Assembly: GCF_020882245.1 (NCBI RefSeq) | Contig: NC_083597.1 | Location: 79,710,152-79,774,151 of the forward strand | Length of the DNA: 64,000 bases | Direction of reading: 5' to 3' | Source of the DNA: Rhopalosiphum padi | Lineage: Eukaryota > Arthropoda > Insecta > Hemiptera > Aphididae | In this document: positions 41,041 through 53,759 of the stretch, piece after piece | How the letters are laid out: each line of letters starts with the position of its first letter | Position numbering within the stretch: position 1 is the first letter of the stretch | The notes under the pieces: generated by a model | Database searches by the model: none | Told to the model about the DNA's origin: nothing | What the model saw: only the letters and a program-made list of their open reading frames with translations | Position numbers and translations under genes: made by a program

Positions 41041-43920
41041 GTGACTCTGAGTTGCAGAAAACTTGCAACGAAGCTTTTCTCTCGGTGCCACCGCTCTTTC
41101 TAAGATCGAATATACCATAATAATATTATGATATGTGTCGTGTATAGAGTGTATACGAAACTATACTACGGAGTGGTTACGTACATAAAACACTTTTTTT
41201 TTAAATAAAAACCACATCGCCGTAAAACCAATAAACAATAATAACGATTCTCCGGTTTGGGGCCATGGTCGAAAGCTTAATAGTATTATAATATTATGTT
41301 TGTGTTGTATTAACAAAGAGTCGACGACGAAAAAAATCACCGAACGGCGCACACGTGTATACTCAGTCCGTCTGCGGCAGCGGCGGTATTGTTGTACGAT
41401 AATAATACGCGAGTTTATAGTCCACCAATTTATATAATATTAAAAAATCATTGGCCGCAGCGGGTTGTAATATTTTTTTACGACGGTGATAAAAAATTAT
41501 ACACACCAATCGAACCGGGACGGAACGCGTTAAAGCTGATTCGGTGTATAAATGCATATTATAATATATATATAAAATACACTGAACGGACTGACTGGGG
41601 CAGACAAACACGCACACACGCTCGCACAACAAGACAAACCGAACGACGTTTAATGGTATTTAATATAACGCGGAGAAATGATATATATTTTCGTATCGAC
41701 AATACGCGTGTTTATTGCCAGTGATTTTAAACGACGACAAAAAAACACGGTATATACTCGTAATATATATATATATATGTATATATAATATATCATATAT
41801 ATAGTATTACATGCAGATAAAGTATAGTAAATTGTATGCACACACGACGATAACGATATGTTTATTTTACGAATATAATATATAAATACATCAGCCCGCA
41901 GTGTTGCACGGCAATAATATAATAGTATTCGTATATGTATAATGTGCGGTCGAATGCGCGAGAAGATACACATAAAAGGTATAAGTTCGAGGATTTACGA
42001 GAGACGGAAAGCGACGGCGTATATTATATAATCGGACGTCGGGATATATTATACGGATAGTATGGTTATTATTGTTATTATTATTATTTACGGGCGGTAG
42101 TTTTTAAAGTTCGCGTATAAACTTAGGTCGTATTATTATCGTACAACGTTGTTGATATATGTACGGTGTGTCGTGTGTTTGAAATAGAATAATATTCAAA
42201 TCAAAAAGTCGTTTCTGTTATATTAAATTATTATGAAATTTGATAAAGAACCGGTTACTATAGGCCGGCCGGATATGGATATCTGCAGATTATAGGTGTT
42301 TTTGTTTTAAATTTGTTTTGAAAAATAAAATATTTCGTTTCGATGGTTAAAACTGTTGTTATTGGACTTTGAATTTGATTTCGATTTTTCGTAGAAGTTT
42401 TTTGTTACGAAAAAAATAATAATAAAACCAAAATATTACCAGACCATTGTTGATGAAATTTGTCAAATTAACATTTTTTAATGCTCCTTAAGCCCGAAAA
42501 ATGTTTTCAGAGATTTAGACGTAATAAACCCGGCGTTATAAAAGTAATATAATCAAAAAAGTTTAAAAAACAACTGTTTGCAATATTTTTAATTATCTAT
42601 TTTAGTAACGAGCGAACTGTTTTCCGGAACTTTAAAATTATCGTTTGGGCTTAAAGTTGTTTTTACCCATAGAATTGATTAACCGTATTATTATATTATA
42701 CCCAATGTATAGGTCGCTATACTATTAGAACGCGGGTCACATTTTAACACGATTTTTGGTATGAAAACGGTTTAGTAAGTTTGAGCGTCGCCCGTTATTA
42801 TATTATTATGTAGGTATGTAGGTACCCGAGTTTGCGGTTATTATAAACGTATCAATTTGATTATATCGCCTTATATACACACCGTATAAAATTAAATTTT
42901 TAATTAATTTCTCCTATTGATTATAATTTACTCCCCCATATACCATCGCGTAGTTATTATGTGCGCTTTTACCTCGTACCCTCATAATATTTCAATTGTT
43001 CCCATGTACGAAGTAATAACTATTTAACGTTTTATCCCATTCACAAAAACTGTGTGCGCGGCGATGGCGAAAGGGTTGGAAGAATTTCAATGTTTCCTTC
43101 GCGAAAGATTATTGCTGTTGTTTGGAAAACAAAGTACTTAATATCGTTTAAACCGTAATAAATCGATATAGCACACACGCATCGTCGTCGATATAATATA
43201 ATATTGTAACTCGAACTAACGTCATCCGTTATATTACGGTCGTCTGCAGACAAATGATATTTGCCGTGCTCGTATATTAAAATAATGTTATGTTCAATAA
43301 TAAATTAATGTTTACGCACGAGAATAATTTAACGTTATTATGATTCGTTTCGCGAGCTGTAAACACATGACGGGGAAGCCGAGAATCCGGTCCGCATCGT
43401 TCCCCATCTCGCGACGAGTCTTTAATCTGGAATCATCGAATTGTAAACCACGTTTTTCCCCTCGGGGACGTAGTGCTGCTTAAGACGTGTACGACTTTGT
43501 GCCACGACGGTATAAAATCGATAATCAAAATAAAGAAGTGAGACCGAAATGTATACTAATAAATAATAATATCATAAAATAATAATATGTCTAATAACGA
43601 TAAAGAAATACCGTAGCCAGTACATAATAATATAATATCGAGTATAATGTGTCGCATATAATATTCGATATGTAACGTACGGCGGCGGTGGTGTTCCTTT
43701 TCGTTATACGACCTTCAACATTCGGCCGCTATACGGTCACTAATTTTCGTGAGTATCCCATCATAAAATATAAATGTGTGTGCGTGTGTACGTCATTATA
43801 TTGGACCTATATACGGGCCGGACACTGTAAACATTTTTATACACCTATGCGCCGTATTAATTGCCTTCGTAATAAAAACGTTTTCGGGACGTAAAACCCG
43901 AATGGCCGGGGTTCCTGTGT
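41040..43920. other. No gene called: CpG-rich blocks and AT-rich DNA
   Basis: 41340-42060 has a 111-codon plus-strand frame at 41389-41724 and 89- and 107-codon minus-strand frames overlapping its two ends. 43360-43900 is CpG-rich with a TTTTC|GTGAGT donor-like site at 43751 behind an open segment (RPSTFGRYTVTNF). None is convincing. Confidence 0.5.
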
Positions 43921-46640
43921 AGGATTCTATTTAATTTTACAACCTGCGGTCCTTCGATGTCGTATATTTATACAAGGCGTAATTCTTTTACAGGTAAATA
44001 CTCATTTTCTCGAAAATATTAACGGTTTTGGAAATTTTGAAGTCTTCACAAGACACGTGTACTAGGCACATAGGATGATTGTTTGAGCATACTCACATCC
44101 CACCCTTTATTTTCTTAAATTATGTGGTTATTCGATCACGATTTATGGAATTTCCAAGTAGGTACACTCAAAGAACATATTTCAAATACCTGACATTTTT
44201 CGTGCTATGTACTTAAGAAGTATACTGTGGAGATACAAAATTCTGTAAAATTTGTAAAAAAATTCCCAAGTTTATTAATAAATATTAGAACCAATAATAA
44301 CATACATTTTATATTTTTGTAAAATTATTTATAAAAATGAATAATATCAATACATTAATTAATTACTATACGGTATATGTATATGTATCTATGTAACGAT
44401 CAACGTGGATACTAAACTGTAAGATGTAAAATAAAACACTAATGGTTTTGTAATTTTTTAAAGCTGTTTCGTTTTTTTAGAAAATCAGCTATCCCAAAAT
44501 TATCAGTTAAATTCAAACTCCAACCATTCAATTGAGTGGCTCAAGTTTGCTGATTCGTAAACAACAACAATAATAATAAAAATAAATTGTAATAATATTT
44601 TACAAACATTCTCACATTCTCACATGATACACGAGACATATTGGAAATAAATGCCAATATTATGATATAGTGCTTACACGGCGATATGGTTATGCAATTT
44701 AACTATATTACTGTTATGTGTTTTAAATAATATATTTTAGTAACTCATAAGCAGCCTTGAAACCAGCTGTTTAAAATGTTTAAAGAAAACTGACGAGTTA
44801 TGAATAAATGATGATATTTATTTTTATTTGTAATATTTTTATTTATAATTTCTATATAGCTATAAAATATATAAAATAAGCTCTTACACATAAACTGAGT
44901 AAAAGTTACATTATTTTGTAAAACAAAAGTTAAGGTTCAAAAATATGATTACAGAAATTGAATATAATAATATTTATAAAATATTCAATTAATATAAATT
45001 TGTAATATTGAGTTTCAGTTTTATTTTTAATAATCGTTGGTAACTAGTCGAAGAGTGTGTATTAAATTTCGCTTACACTAAAAATCTTCCGCTCAATATT
45101 GTTGTATAGTAAGTAAACTGATCCTTATGCAATCTCACCGAAGAATTCAGTTAAATGATCAGATCTGTCAACATCCATCATGATTGATCAATAAAATTAT
45201 GGAATTATTAACTTATAATTAATATCGATTGCCAATGCATATTTTTTTAATGTCTTCTTAATTATATGCACAATGTACATAAAATATAATTCAGCCCGAT
45301 AATATGAACTTGTTATTTCTATTTTTCAACTAGAGCATTACAAATAAATTAATCAGTACATTAAATTAAGGCGTATCTTAAAATTATTTTATTTTATATT
45401 TAGATATTATATCTATGTAACGTAAAAATAAGTACAAATTCATATTTATTTAAGTGGAATTTTCTTTTGTTTATCAGTAAATAGAAATGTTAATTTTTTT
45501 TTTTAAATACGATTTTAAAGTTTCAATATGAGTATTTACAAAGTGTTTTTACATAGATACAAGTAAAGTGTATAGTATAAGTTTACACAATAGGTATAGT
45601 ATAACAAAAATAATTATAATTTTCTTCAGATAAGTTTCGAAGGAAACGTTTGAATGATGCTTATGGTTGGTTCCTTCGGTGTCATAGCATGTTTCATTAA
45701 ACTCAAAAACTTTTGAAGTTAAATGGTCGAAAAATTCGATAACCATACTTTTGTTTGTGTTTTTAATCTCTGTATCAAAAAATGATATTGTTTATTTTTA
45801 AACTCCTTAAATTAATTTTGTGGGTTCTTAAAAACTTATTTTAATTTATGTAGATTTGTGTAATAAAAATGAAAACAAGTTAATGTAATTTCTGAAACAG
45901 GATCAAAGCAAATATTTTAGTTAAAATAATCGTATAAACGTCATAATAATTTCGGGTCTAGTTTATTAGTGTTTAGTGAAACAATTTTCGGCTTGATCGT
46001 CGGCGAGTTAAAAAAGAAAAAAAGAAAACATTTTCATTTGATATTTGACGACTCGAATTACGTTTAATATTTTTATACATACACACACGCATGTATTATA
46101 TATATATTTATATATATTTATACCTATACAAATAAAATAATAGTGCAATGTTATCTTATATTAAAATAATACTCATCTAATAACGACATGAAATACACAC
46201 ATACACGCGCGCGTGCAAGGTTTTGCGCGTTTATATACTTATGGTCAGACCACCCCAATCGTGCATGCACATATATTATTATTATACATTTGTACACAGT
46301 TATTTTAGTCACTCGGTGCGTTATAATAATAATAATAATAATAATATATCGTGTTATGTGTATGCATATACGTACGAAAAATGCAGACGGCTGCACTGGG
46401 GTCATCGTTCCGTCCGTTCACACGTGTTTATGTATATATTTATATATATATCGGAATAAGGCGATGATCTCGGAGATTCGCGTTTGATTCCGGAATCAGT
46501 GGCCAATGATCGTGTATAATAATAATAATAATAATAATAATAACGACGATAGTAATAGTAATAATAATTATTATTATAAATATGAAATATGTCTTGGCGA
46601 CGATAATGGGCTAATAAGTTGGATCGCATCCCGTTTCGTG
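43920..46640. other. No gene seen: AT-rich desert ending in trinucleotide repeats
   Basis: 44100-46000 is strongly AT-rich. 46080-46640 has CA/GC-rich text and two ATA arrays. Frames there are translated repeats. Confidence 0.6.
46322..46345. repeat. ATA trinucleotide repeat
   Basis: Eight ATA/TAA units. A second array lies at 46516-46543 and is followed by AATAATAATTATTATTATAA, a self-complementary stretch near 46560-46578. Confidence 0.85.
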
Positions 46641-46689
46641 CTACATATTATTAAATATATATAGATATACATACATTGTATTATATTTG

Positions 46690-47520
46690 TGCCGCAGTTG
46701 CCGAGCACGCATTACAGCAGAAACGACGGCGGCGGCGAAGGGAAACGTGGGTGTGGAGGGCGAGAAAAGGCGGAGGGGGCAAACGAGAGAGAAAGCGCTA
46801 TTCTCGTATATATAAATACATCTTCGATATTATTAGTTATAGCCGGTCTGCGGAGCCGAAGGCGCCATTATCACCACATTAGCGGTAATGTTGAAATATG
46901 TTTATATGTTTTTGGCGGAAAAAATAACGCGAACGGCGGCGGGTGTTCGGGGGCCGGCGAAGAAATCATAAGGCCGCGCCGCGTTTGGGGTCGGTTATTA
47001 GTCCGGGATCTTCTGTCAATGGGGAAAATGATTCCGGTCGCGGCGGCGGGTGGCCCTAATGGCATCACGGACGAATATTGTTCGTATAACCTCTCCCGCC
47101 GCTCTCTTTTTGTATTAATATTAACGATTTCGATGGATGTTTTTTTCTCCGCCGTCTCTCTCTCTCTCGCCCCATCACTGTTTCTTTCTTCCTGCCCTCG
47201 AACTCCTTCCCGTCCGCTCTTTTATCTCTTCGCCGAGAGAGAAACCCCATAACAATAATAACCACCGCCACGGCACTCGGATATAAAAGCAAAAACTCAC
47301 TCCCTCTGCCGATCGGTCGCGGTGGCATAAATGAAGAGATACAAGTCCGCAGTCGGACAAGTCGTATTACAGAGACGCGCGGTCTTCGCGTGTTTGCGGC
47401 TCTCTCGGCGGTCCCCTCTTTTATATGTCTAAATAACGGCCTGACACGCGGGGAAGGGTATGGGGGCAGTTCGATCGACGAAAATCCGATCCCGACCACG
47501 AGCGTCAACAGCGTAATAGC
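46690..47520. other. Most GC-rich block of the window, possible promoter or first-exon region
   Basis: Long CGGCGG and GGGGG purine-rich tracts give way to CTCTCTCTCTC pyrimidine tracts near 47150-47230. Open frames of 187 codons (plus, 46689-47252) and 147 codons (minus, 47065-47508) overlap and look composition-driven. GGATATAAAAGC at 47280 is a TATA-box match. About 45 bases later ATAAATGAAGAG starts a 33-codon plus-strand frame (MKRYKSAVGQVVLQRR onward). No initiator motif fits the expected spacing, so promoter status is a guess. Confidence 0.2.
47281..47289 (+). promoter_or_regulatory. TATA-box-like element
   Basis: ATATAAAAG sits inside an otherwise GC-rich block and is followed at about +45 by an ATG. 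In AT-rich DNA such matches are common; here the GC-rich surroundings make it stand out. Confidence 0.15.
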
Positions 47521-49092
47521 GTAATACTATTATATTATATTTTATACGCCTACGACTATAATACACACACACATATATGTATTTATTTATTATACACTCC
47601 GCACCTAATATTATATCTGACCGAAGTGGAAAAGTTTATACCGCGTTGTATGTCCAAACGAAATTTCGTAGGATGAAAATACCAGAGATCGAAACCGTTT
47701 TTTTGATATTTTGTTTCAACTTTTTTAGGGTTTTGAGTTTACGGTAACTAAAATGCATATAAATTAACATGAAACTACAAAAACGGCCGTTTCAATACTG
47801 TGGTCTTATGTTTTTTAACCACCGATAAGTCACACGTACATGCAAAGTAAGACTTAAAAGAATGTAATAGGTATATGTAACTCAATAAATGGTGAACAAA
47901 TCAAACATTCAATGGTGAAGTAGTGGTATTTCTGTCACTTAAGATTTTATAGTAAATAAGAATTAGTAACTACTAACTACAACTATATTATTTGAAGTTA
48001 TTAGGTGCTTCCAATGTTAGGAATCATCTACATTTTATTTTAGATGCATATGTCACTGAAATAAATACATTATTCTTTTATGTTAAATTTTTTTATTTTA
48101 TCAAAAATAATTAGAACTGTCAAATAAAATGGATCATTTTCCTATGTTGCGTTTACATATAGAAATAAATTCGAACTATCTAAAGTACTGACCAGTCATA
48201 GTAGATTATATTTCAGATAATCTAACTTAATCTTAGGTCAAAATTATTAAAATATATTACATTTTCTTTTTCCAATATAATTTAAAAATGGCAATACAAA
48301 ACACTATAAATAAGTTGAAAATTAGTTATATCCCCCTAGTCATTCTCGATCAATACGCTAATACAACATAAGTTTTAATATAAATGTAAAAACGTTATTT
48401 ATTGTACATTATCTGCTAAACAAAATATATAAAAATAAACTAAAACACACCTATATCCCTTTTATAACTATCATAATATTGAAAAATTCGTTGAAGAGTA
48501 AGTATAACCAACTACGAACTACACACACGCTTTGTTTAAAACTAGTAGGTTAAAGGGATTTTTATAGATAATATATTATATATATATTTATTTATACCGA
48601 CGTTGGTTACGAAACTATACACAAATGAGAATGAATTTAAACGATAAAATATACCATTCGCATTCAAAGTAAGATAAAAAGATAGACAATATTTTAATTA
48701 CTTTTAATATACAATGATTTCATATAGTAATTTAAGCTATGTTAGTTTTTAAGTCCTCGTTTTTAAATTATGTTGTCTAGGATTCCAGTTTCGGGCTATT
48801 TGTTTATTTTTTAAAAATACAATTTTATTAGCAATACTCGTGTAGAACTCATTAGGTATATCTCGTAGATATTGAACTGATATAACCTTAAACCTACGTA
48901 TATATTAAGCTCAAAAACCTTATTTGTTTAGTGTTTCACACACTGACTATACAGCCGCGTCAATTAATGTGTAGGCACAATACACCCTTTTACTGAATTC
49001 TATACAATAACAATATATATATATATATATATTATAATCGTATTGTGAATGATGATAACTTACTCTCAGGACCCACGTAGTATATACGTATA

Positions 49093-49132
<40 letters not shown>

Positions 49133-49910
49133 CGTGTAGTACAATAATAGGAAAATAGGGGTCGGTCATCGATTACACACGTGGGGCGGTTCGCACGATC
49201 TCCGAGGGGCGGGTGAGGTCGCAAAGTTCTACAAGCACGTTTCGGCGAGGCGATGTGATATAATATTCAGAAGAACACGCGAAGTTTAGGCGGTCTCTGC
49301 AAAGATTATTGAAAACTGGCGAGCTGGAGGTGTAGCGGGTGTTCGGTCGCCAACTGAATGAAATTTATCACTAACACGGTTTTTGTGGTTATCAGATCGA
49401 TATACGTACCTACACTTATTTTACCCTAACTCCTATGCCGCGATTCGTGTTCTGCAGAGTATGAACTACACTATAAAATAAATGAGTTATATCAACATCA
49501 TTATTTACCATACGCAGAGAGTGCGATCTCCGTTGATCTCCGCATTATTATTATAGTTGATGTTCACAAAATCGATTCAGTTTATGTAGGTGATTATATT
49601 TGCTCTTTCGATATTCTGCTCGATCGTCAAGTATTATTCTTGTGGTCACGTTAGGTTGAAATGTTATTTTCAAAGTTAACTGCGATCGACATTTGCAAAG
49701 CGACCAATAGTCAACCTCCGCAGTTACACTTAAAAAAAACGTACCAAACTACTAAATATTAATATTGTATTGTATAAATCGTATAGAAACTCGAGATTGT
49801 CGTTCATAAGGGTATAGTCTTACAGGGAGAAAGTAATTATAAGGTTATAATGTTGTTATATAGCCGACTCGAACAGAAAAATAAAACCCTATACCTAGGT
49901 ATATCAGGTA
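47520..49910. other. No gene seen: AT-rich DNA with TA repeats and a small GC-rich island
   Basis: TA arrays occupy 49013-49032 and 49081-49130. 49150-49370 is a short unique GC-rich island (GGGGCGGTTCGCACG, GAGGGGCGGGTGAGG) with no long frame; GC-box-like GGGGCGG and GGGGCGGG words are present. Confidence 0.5.
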
Positions 49911-49911
49911 T

Positions 49912-50097
49912 ATGCTTTCAGATGCGCGTTCATCCGCTGCGAATGTAAAACCGTTCCGGCGAGCGCGTATACATTTATACAATACTCCATTAAACGTAAT
50001 TAAAACGAGCTTTTATCGACTACAAAAACTATTACGACTAAGGCCCGTAAAAATAATATACAGGGTGATTTTTATCAAACAAAACTCAATATTTTGA
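49912..50097 (+). CDS. Hypothetical 61-aa ORF running into the MITE
   Basis: ATG at 49912 opens a frame beginning MLSDARSSAANVKPFRRA. The first 49 codons are unique, basic, non-repetitive sequence. The last dozen codons and the stop come from the left arm of the MITE at 50061, so the reading frame was ended by the insertion. TATGCTTTCAG just after the ATG could also act as a splice acceptor. Not recognised; probably fortuitous. Confidence 0.12.
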   Translation: MLSDARSSAANVKPFRRARIHLYNTPLNVIKTSFYRLQKLLRLRPVKIIYRVIFIKQNSIF

Positions 50098-50599
50098 AAT
50101 CTATTAACATTTTTGAAAATGTATTTTTCACTTCATTTCCAGTCAAAATATAAATATATATATAAATTTATTTTTTTGAGTAACAACAATACAACATACA
50201 TTTTTGATTTCATATTTTAAATCAGAATATTTTTGAAGTATTTTGATATATATAAATTGAAATTCCGACGAGTATAGTTTACGAATTATAAGTATTTAAA
50301 GTATAGATGAACCTCGTAGAGTGATACGCAGAGATACACTCCAAAAACTAAACTTTAAATAATTAAATACCTTTAACTCATACAATATTCGTCCGAGCTT
50401 CGATTTTTTTATATTGAAATACTCTTAAAAATATTTTACTTCAGAATATAAAATTAAAAAATATCAATTTTTTCACTCATAAAAGTAAAAATCTAAAACA
50501 ATGTTTTATTTCAACTGAAAATTAAGTAAGCAAATATATATTCAAAAATGTTAATAGATTTTGGAATAATAAGTGTTGTTCAATAAAATAATCATCCAG
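50061..50599. mobile_element. Foldback MITE, 539 bp, TA-flanked
   Basis: Seen: the left end begins CAGGGTGATT; the right end, read on the minus strand, begins CTGGATGATT (8 of 10 identical). About 40 bases in, both arms share the run ATCTATTAACATTTTTGAA (50099-50117 on the plus strand, 50540-50558 on the minus strand). The two halves stay alignable almost to the middle. Matching segments include TCAGAATATTTTTGAAGTA against TCTGAAGTAAAATATTTTT, and CCGACGAGTAT against CGGACGAATAT. The arms close on GAGTG / CACTC around a 13-base loop near 50323-50335. Flanks are TA on both sides (possibly TATA), as expected for a TA target duplication. No transposase is encoded. Known: CAGGG-type ends with TA duplication are typical of Tc1/mariner-derived non-autonomous elements. 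Arms have diverged from each other, so this is not a very recent insertion. Confidence 0.85.
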
Positions 50600-52070
50600 T
50601 ATATTATTATACATCGTATGATAGGCGATTACAATAAAGGTACTCAGTTGCGAGAATTACGTATACACATAATACATAAATGTGTGTATGTGTGTGTGTT
50701 ATCAACCCATAAAACAAATTGCACTTGGAGGTGAAGACCTGATGTGCCCTTATGTACATATGTAAAATATTATATGATATTTTTTTATGTGGACTAATGT
50801 AAGTTGGACTTTTTAGCTGTTTCTCTATCTAATCATATTGTACGCTATGATGTCTTAACGTCACCTTTGAATCGCTTAAAAATACATACGCATATACACA
50901 TTATTATATATATAATGTAATAACTAATAACTGTTTTGTCTGCATAGGTAACAAATTATTTATTAATTGTATATGAGTATAGGCAATGAGTACATGATAT
51001 ATTATAATTTATAGTAGAAACGATTTTGAAATCTCTACTGTTTTAGTATACTATAGGTATATACGTACAATAATAATGATGTAAAAATAATTAAAAAATA
51101 AATCTTTTCGACGTTCAGAACGGATCATCAACCTATGGCGATGATATTATTAAAAAATTTATGCTAATCCTTCTCGGCGAGTTTTCCAGTTTATTCGTTT
51201 TTGTTTTTGTTTTTTTTTTTATATACAGGTATTTCTAGCCACTTTTTTAAGTACCAATTTGCCGTATAACAAAGGAGCGATACAATTTTCATCTTGGGGG
51301 TGATTTTCCTTATTTATTTATTTTATCGGCATACGCCATCATTGCATAAAAATCAGGTCAATTGCCCATCAGTGGATACTTTTTACGCGTCCTTAGGGTG
51401 CGCTGCAGTTATCGGTGTATGTATATAAGATATACATATATACATACATACATTATATTTTAATACCATATTATACAATATTATATAATAAATTTATAAA
51501 TTTAATATATGTATAATATGACAAATGTCGTGAAAAAATGTAAAAATTTAGGTTAAGGTCACATGTTTTTTCCTTCCGGTAATACAGGGTCCATTCAATT
51601 GTAGATGATATAATATAATAAACTTATTATTTTATTCAAAGTTAAACAAGCTGACAATGAGTATAACTTCGGCAGATATATATTTGCATAGAATAGTGCA
51701 TTGTGTAGCGAAGAGAAATATAAATAAATAGGTAATAAAAAAAAAAAACATTATAGAGTTTTAACTTTACTTTATCATAATAATGTCACCTCCGGATCAA
51801 TATACTCGTAATATTTTATTGCCAGCACAATGTACGTCATTATGCAATAAATGTTAAATGATTTTTGTTTCACAAATTCTGCTGATTTAATTCCAATGAA
51901 TGATGAAAATTCTGTATAGGTATCACATCATTATTGTTACGTATTTATATTATTATTATTATTATTATCGTCATCTTTGAATTTGTGGTTTTGTCGTTTA
52001 GTGAAATATTAATAGAATATATCTACTGAACGATCTCTTGCGTCTCTTACGTCTCTTTTCCGCCGTGTAT
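50600..52070. other. No gene seen: AT-rich DNA
   Basis: 51230-51420 is unique, with TCAATTGCCCATCAGTGGAT, and may be an old transposon fragment, but no ends were found. Confidence 0.55.
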
Positions 52071-52072
52071 AG

Positions 52073-52273
52073 GACATCAAAGTTGACGATATATATTCGG
52101 ATAATAATATACTTAACTTTATCGTGGAGGTAAAAACGTATTTAAAATCTAATCCGTTTACTCAAACCCCGGTAACCGCACAAACGGTCAGGTTAAAAGG
52201 ACGTTTTACTTTGGTCGAAAGATCCGGCGAGCTTCGCAACAAAGACGGTATAGCAGCTGCAGCAACAGGATGA
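52073..52273 (+). CDS. Candidate exon or ORF without its own ATG
   Basis: A CT-rich run (CTCTTGCGTCTCTTACGTCTCTTTTCC) leads to a TATAG acceptor ending at 52072. The frame from 52073 is open for 66 codons to TGA at 52271-52273, with segments FIVEVKTYLKSNPF and RLKGRFTLVERSGELRNKDG followed by an alanine run. A donor-like GGAG|GTAAAA at 52130 could shorten it to 57 nt. The texture is protein-like, but no family is recognised. Confidence 0.2.
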   Translation, partial: DIKVDDIYSDNNILNFIVEVKTYLKSNPFTQTPVTAQTVRLKGRFTLVERSGELRNKDGIAAAATG

Positions 52274-52279
52274 ATAATA

Positions 52280-53550
52280 TAGTATGTTTTCCATTCAATG
52301 TCCATTAAACACTCGCACACATTTGTGGTATAATGTTATACTGGACATATATATATATATATATATATTATACCGCGGACTTGGCCGTACAACATATCTA
52401 TGTGTATACAATAATGAGAGTGGCCGTAACGTTAATAATTCCGCACGTTTTCGAGGATTTCCGGTGGTTAATAATGTAATCGAGTGCGGTTATACCTATA
52501 ATAATATATAAGCATCTTAAAATTCTTCACAACCTACGTATTAATATATATATGCGTGTGTGTGTGTGTGTGTGTGTATATGTCTGTATTTTTGTACATG
52601 TTATGTTATACGGTCAAAGTAGATTATCGAGCAACGTATATAATGTACTATTGGCATGAATGGTATACCTATGTATATATATATATATATACCTATCTAA
52701 TAATAACATATGATGTACAGTCCGCTATGAATGGGCGTAGATTAATACATCGATTTTTGTCCAACGGTAAATTTTTCATATAATTGTGTTATTATAAGAA
52801 AATTCTATTTTTTTATTTTTTACCATCATAATACTCAGACTAGATGGTTGTTTGTTGATTATAAAATTCCGATTTTGATATTGATATACGGTATAATTAA
52901 GCGATATCGACAATATTATTTGTAATATAATAATAATAATATGTATATATAACTACTGCATACACGGACATGTATAGCTACTTTAATTATTATCCTACGG
53001 AAAAAACTTAACATAAACTTTTAAACGATATTATAAGTCGAATACAATCGTAATACTGGTCTATACGATATACTTGAAATTATAGTATATTTATAAATTG
53101 CATTATAATAATTATGCGCTCGCCGTGTGGTGATGGTGCGTATAGGTATTTTTTTTTGTATTTCGACAAAGTAACGCACGGAATTCCGTTCAAACACGCG
53201 CGTTTTGGTAAAATGTCAGGGATTTTTATTCGCCTACTAAATACACGTCACCGTAACGCATTCTATACGCGTGTTATATTTATTTCCAGAATATACCTAT
53301 AATACGTTTATTTCTGAGAAATAAAATGTAATAACATCACATCGGCACAACACTGCGATATCATATTAAAATCGTACAAACGTACAATATTTCGCAATAT
53401 AGCCGTGTATTGGATGCACAAACCGCGGCTAAAATAACGACGACCAAAAAATATCATAATATTAATATTAAATATACATATATAATATTATATATATTTT
53501 ATAAAAAAAAAAAGATATGCGAGCGCGTACATGTATTATTTTTTCTTGTT
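52280..53550. other. No gene called: repeats and short frames
   Basis: Holds the AT/GT tract at 52544. ATG at 53114 opens 62 codons (MRSPCGDGAYRYFFLYFDKV onward) ending near TTATTTCCAG at 53290. Not recognised; low coding likelihood. Confidence 0.45.
52544..52583. repeat. Forty-base alternating purine-pyrimidine tract (AT then GT)
   Basis: ATATATATAT, then GC, then about eleven GT units, then ATATGT, without one break in alternation. It is an ordinary microsatellite in origin and is Z-DNA prone in its GT part. Confidence 0.8.
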
Positions 53551-53555
53551 TGCAG

Positions 53556-53643
53556 TAAATGTGTCATGCTCGACACAAACGTGCCATTCGTTATTGAAAT
53601 TTCACACTGCGTAAAACGAACGGCTGCGCTTAATATATTATGA
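53556..53643 (+). CDS. Candidate exon behind a strong acceptor
   Basis: ATTATTTTTTCTTGTTTGCAG ends at 53555, a very good acceptor. The following 88 bases stay open in one frame to TGA at 53641-53643, reading KCVMLDTNVPFVIEISHCVK and then RTAALNIL. A possible donor, CTGC|GTAAAA, at 53611 would instead make a 55-nt internal exon. The peptide is not repeat-derived but matches nothing I recognise. Confidence 0.2.
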
Positions 53644-53677
53644 TAGTAATAATATAGCTAACGCGCGTACAATAAAC

Positions 53678-53712
<35 letters not shown>

Positions 53713-53759
53713 TATTTGTGGTCGATTGTCCATTATTCTGTCATCTGCACCGAATTCAG

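Noticed and set aside
46689..47252. 187-codon plus-strand ORF
   Set aside because: Glycine/arginine-rich then serine/leucine/proline-rich text follows the purine-to-pyrimidine switch of the DNA; a 147-codon antisense frame overlaps its 3' part; no domain.
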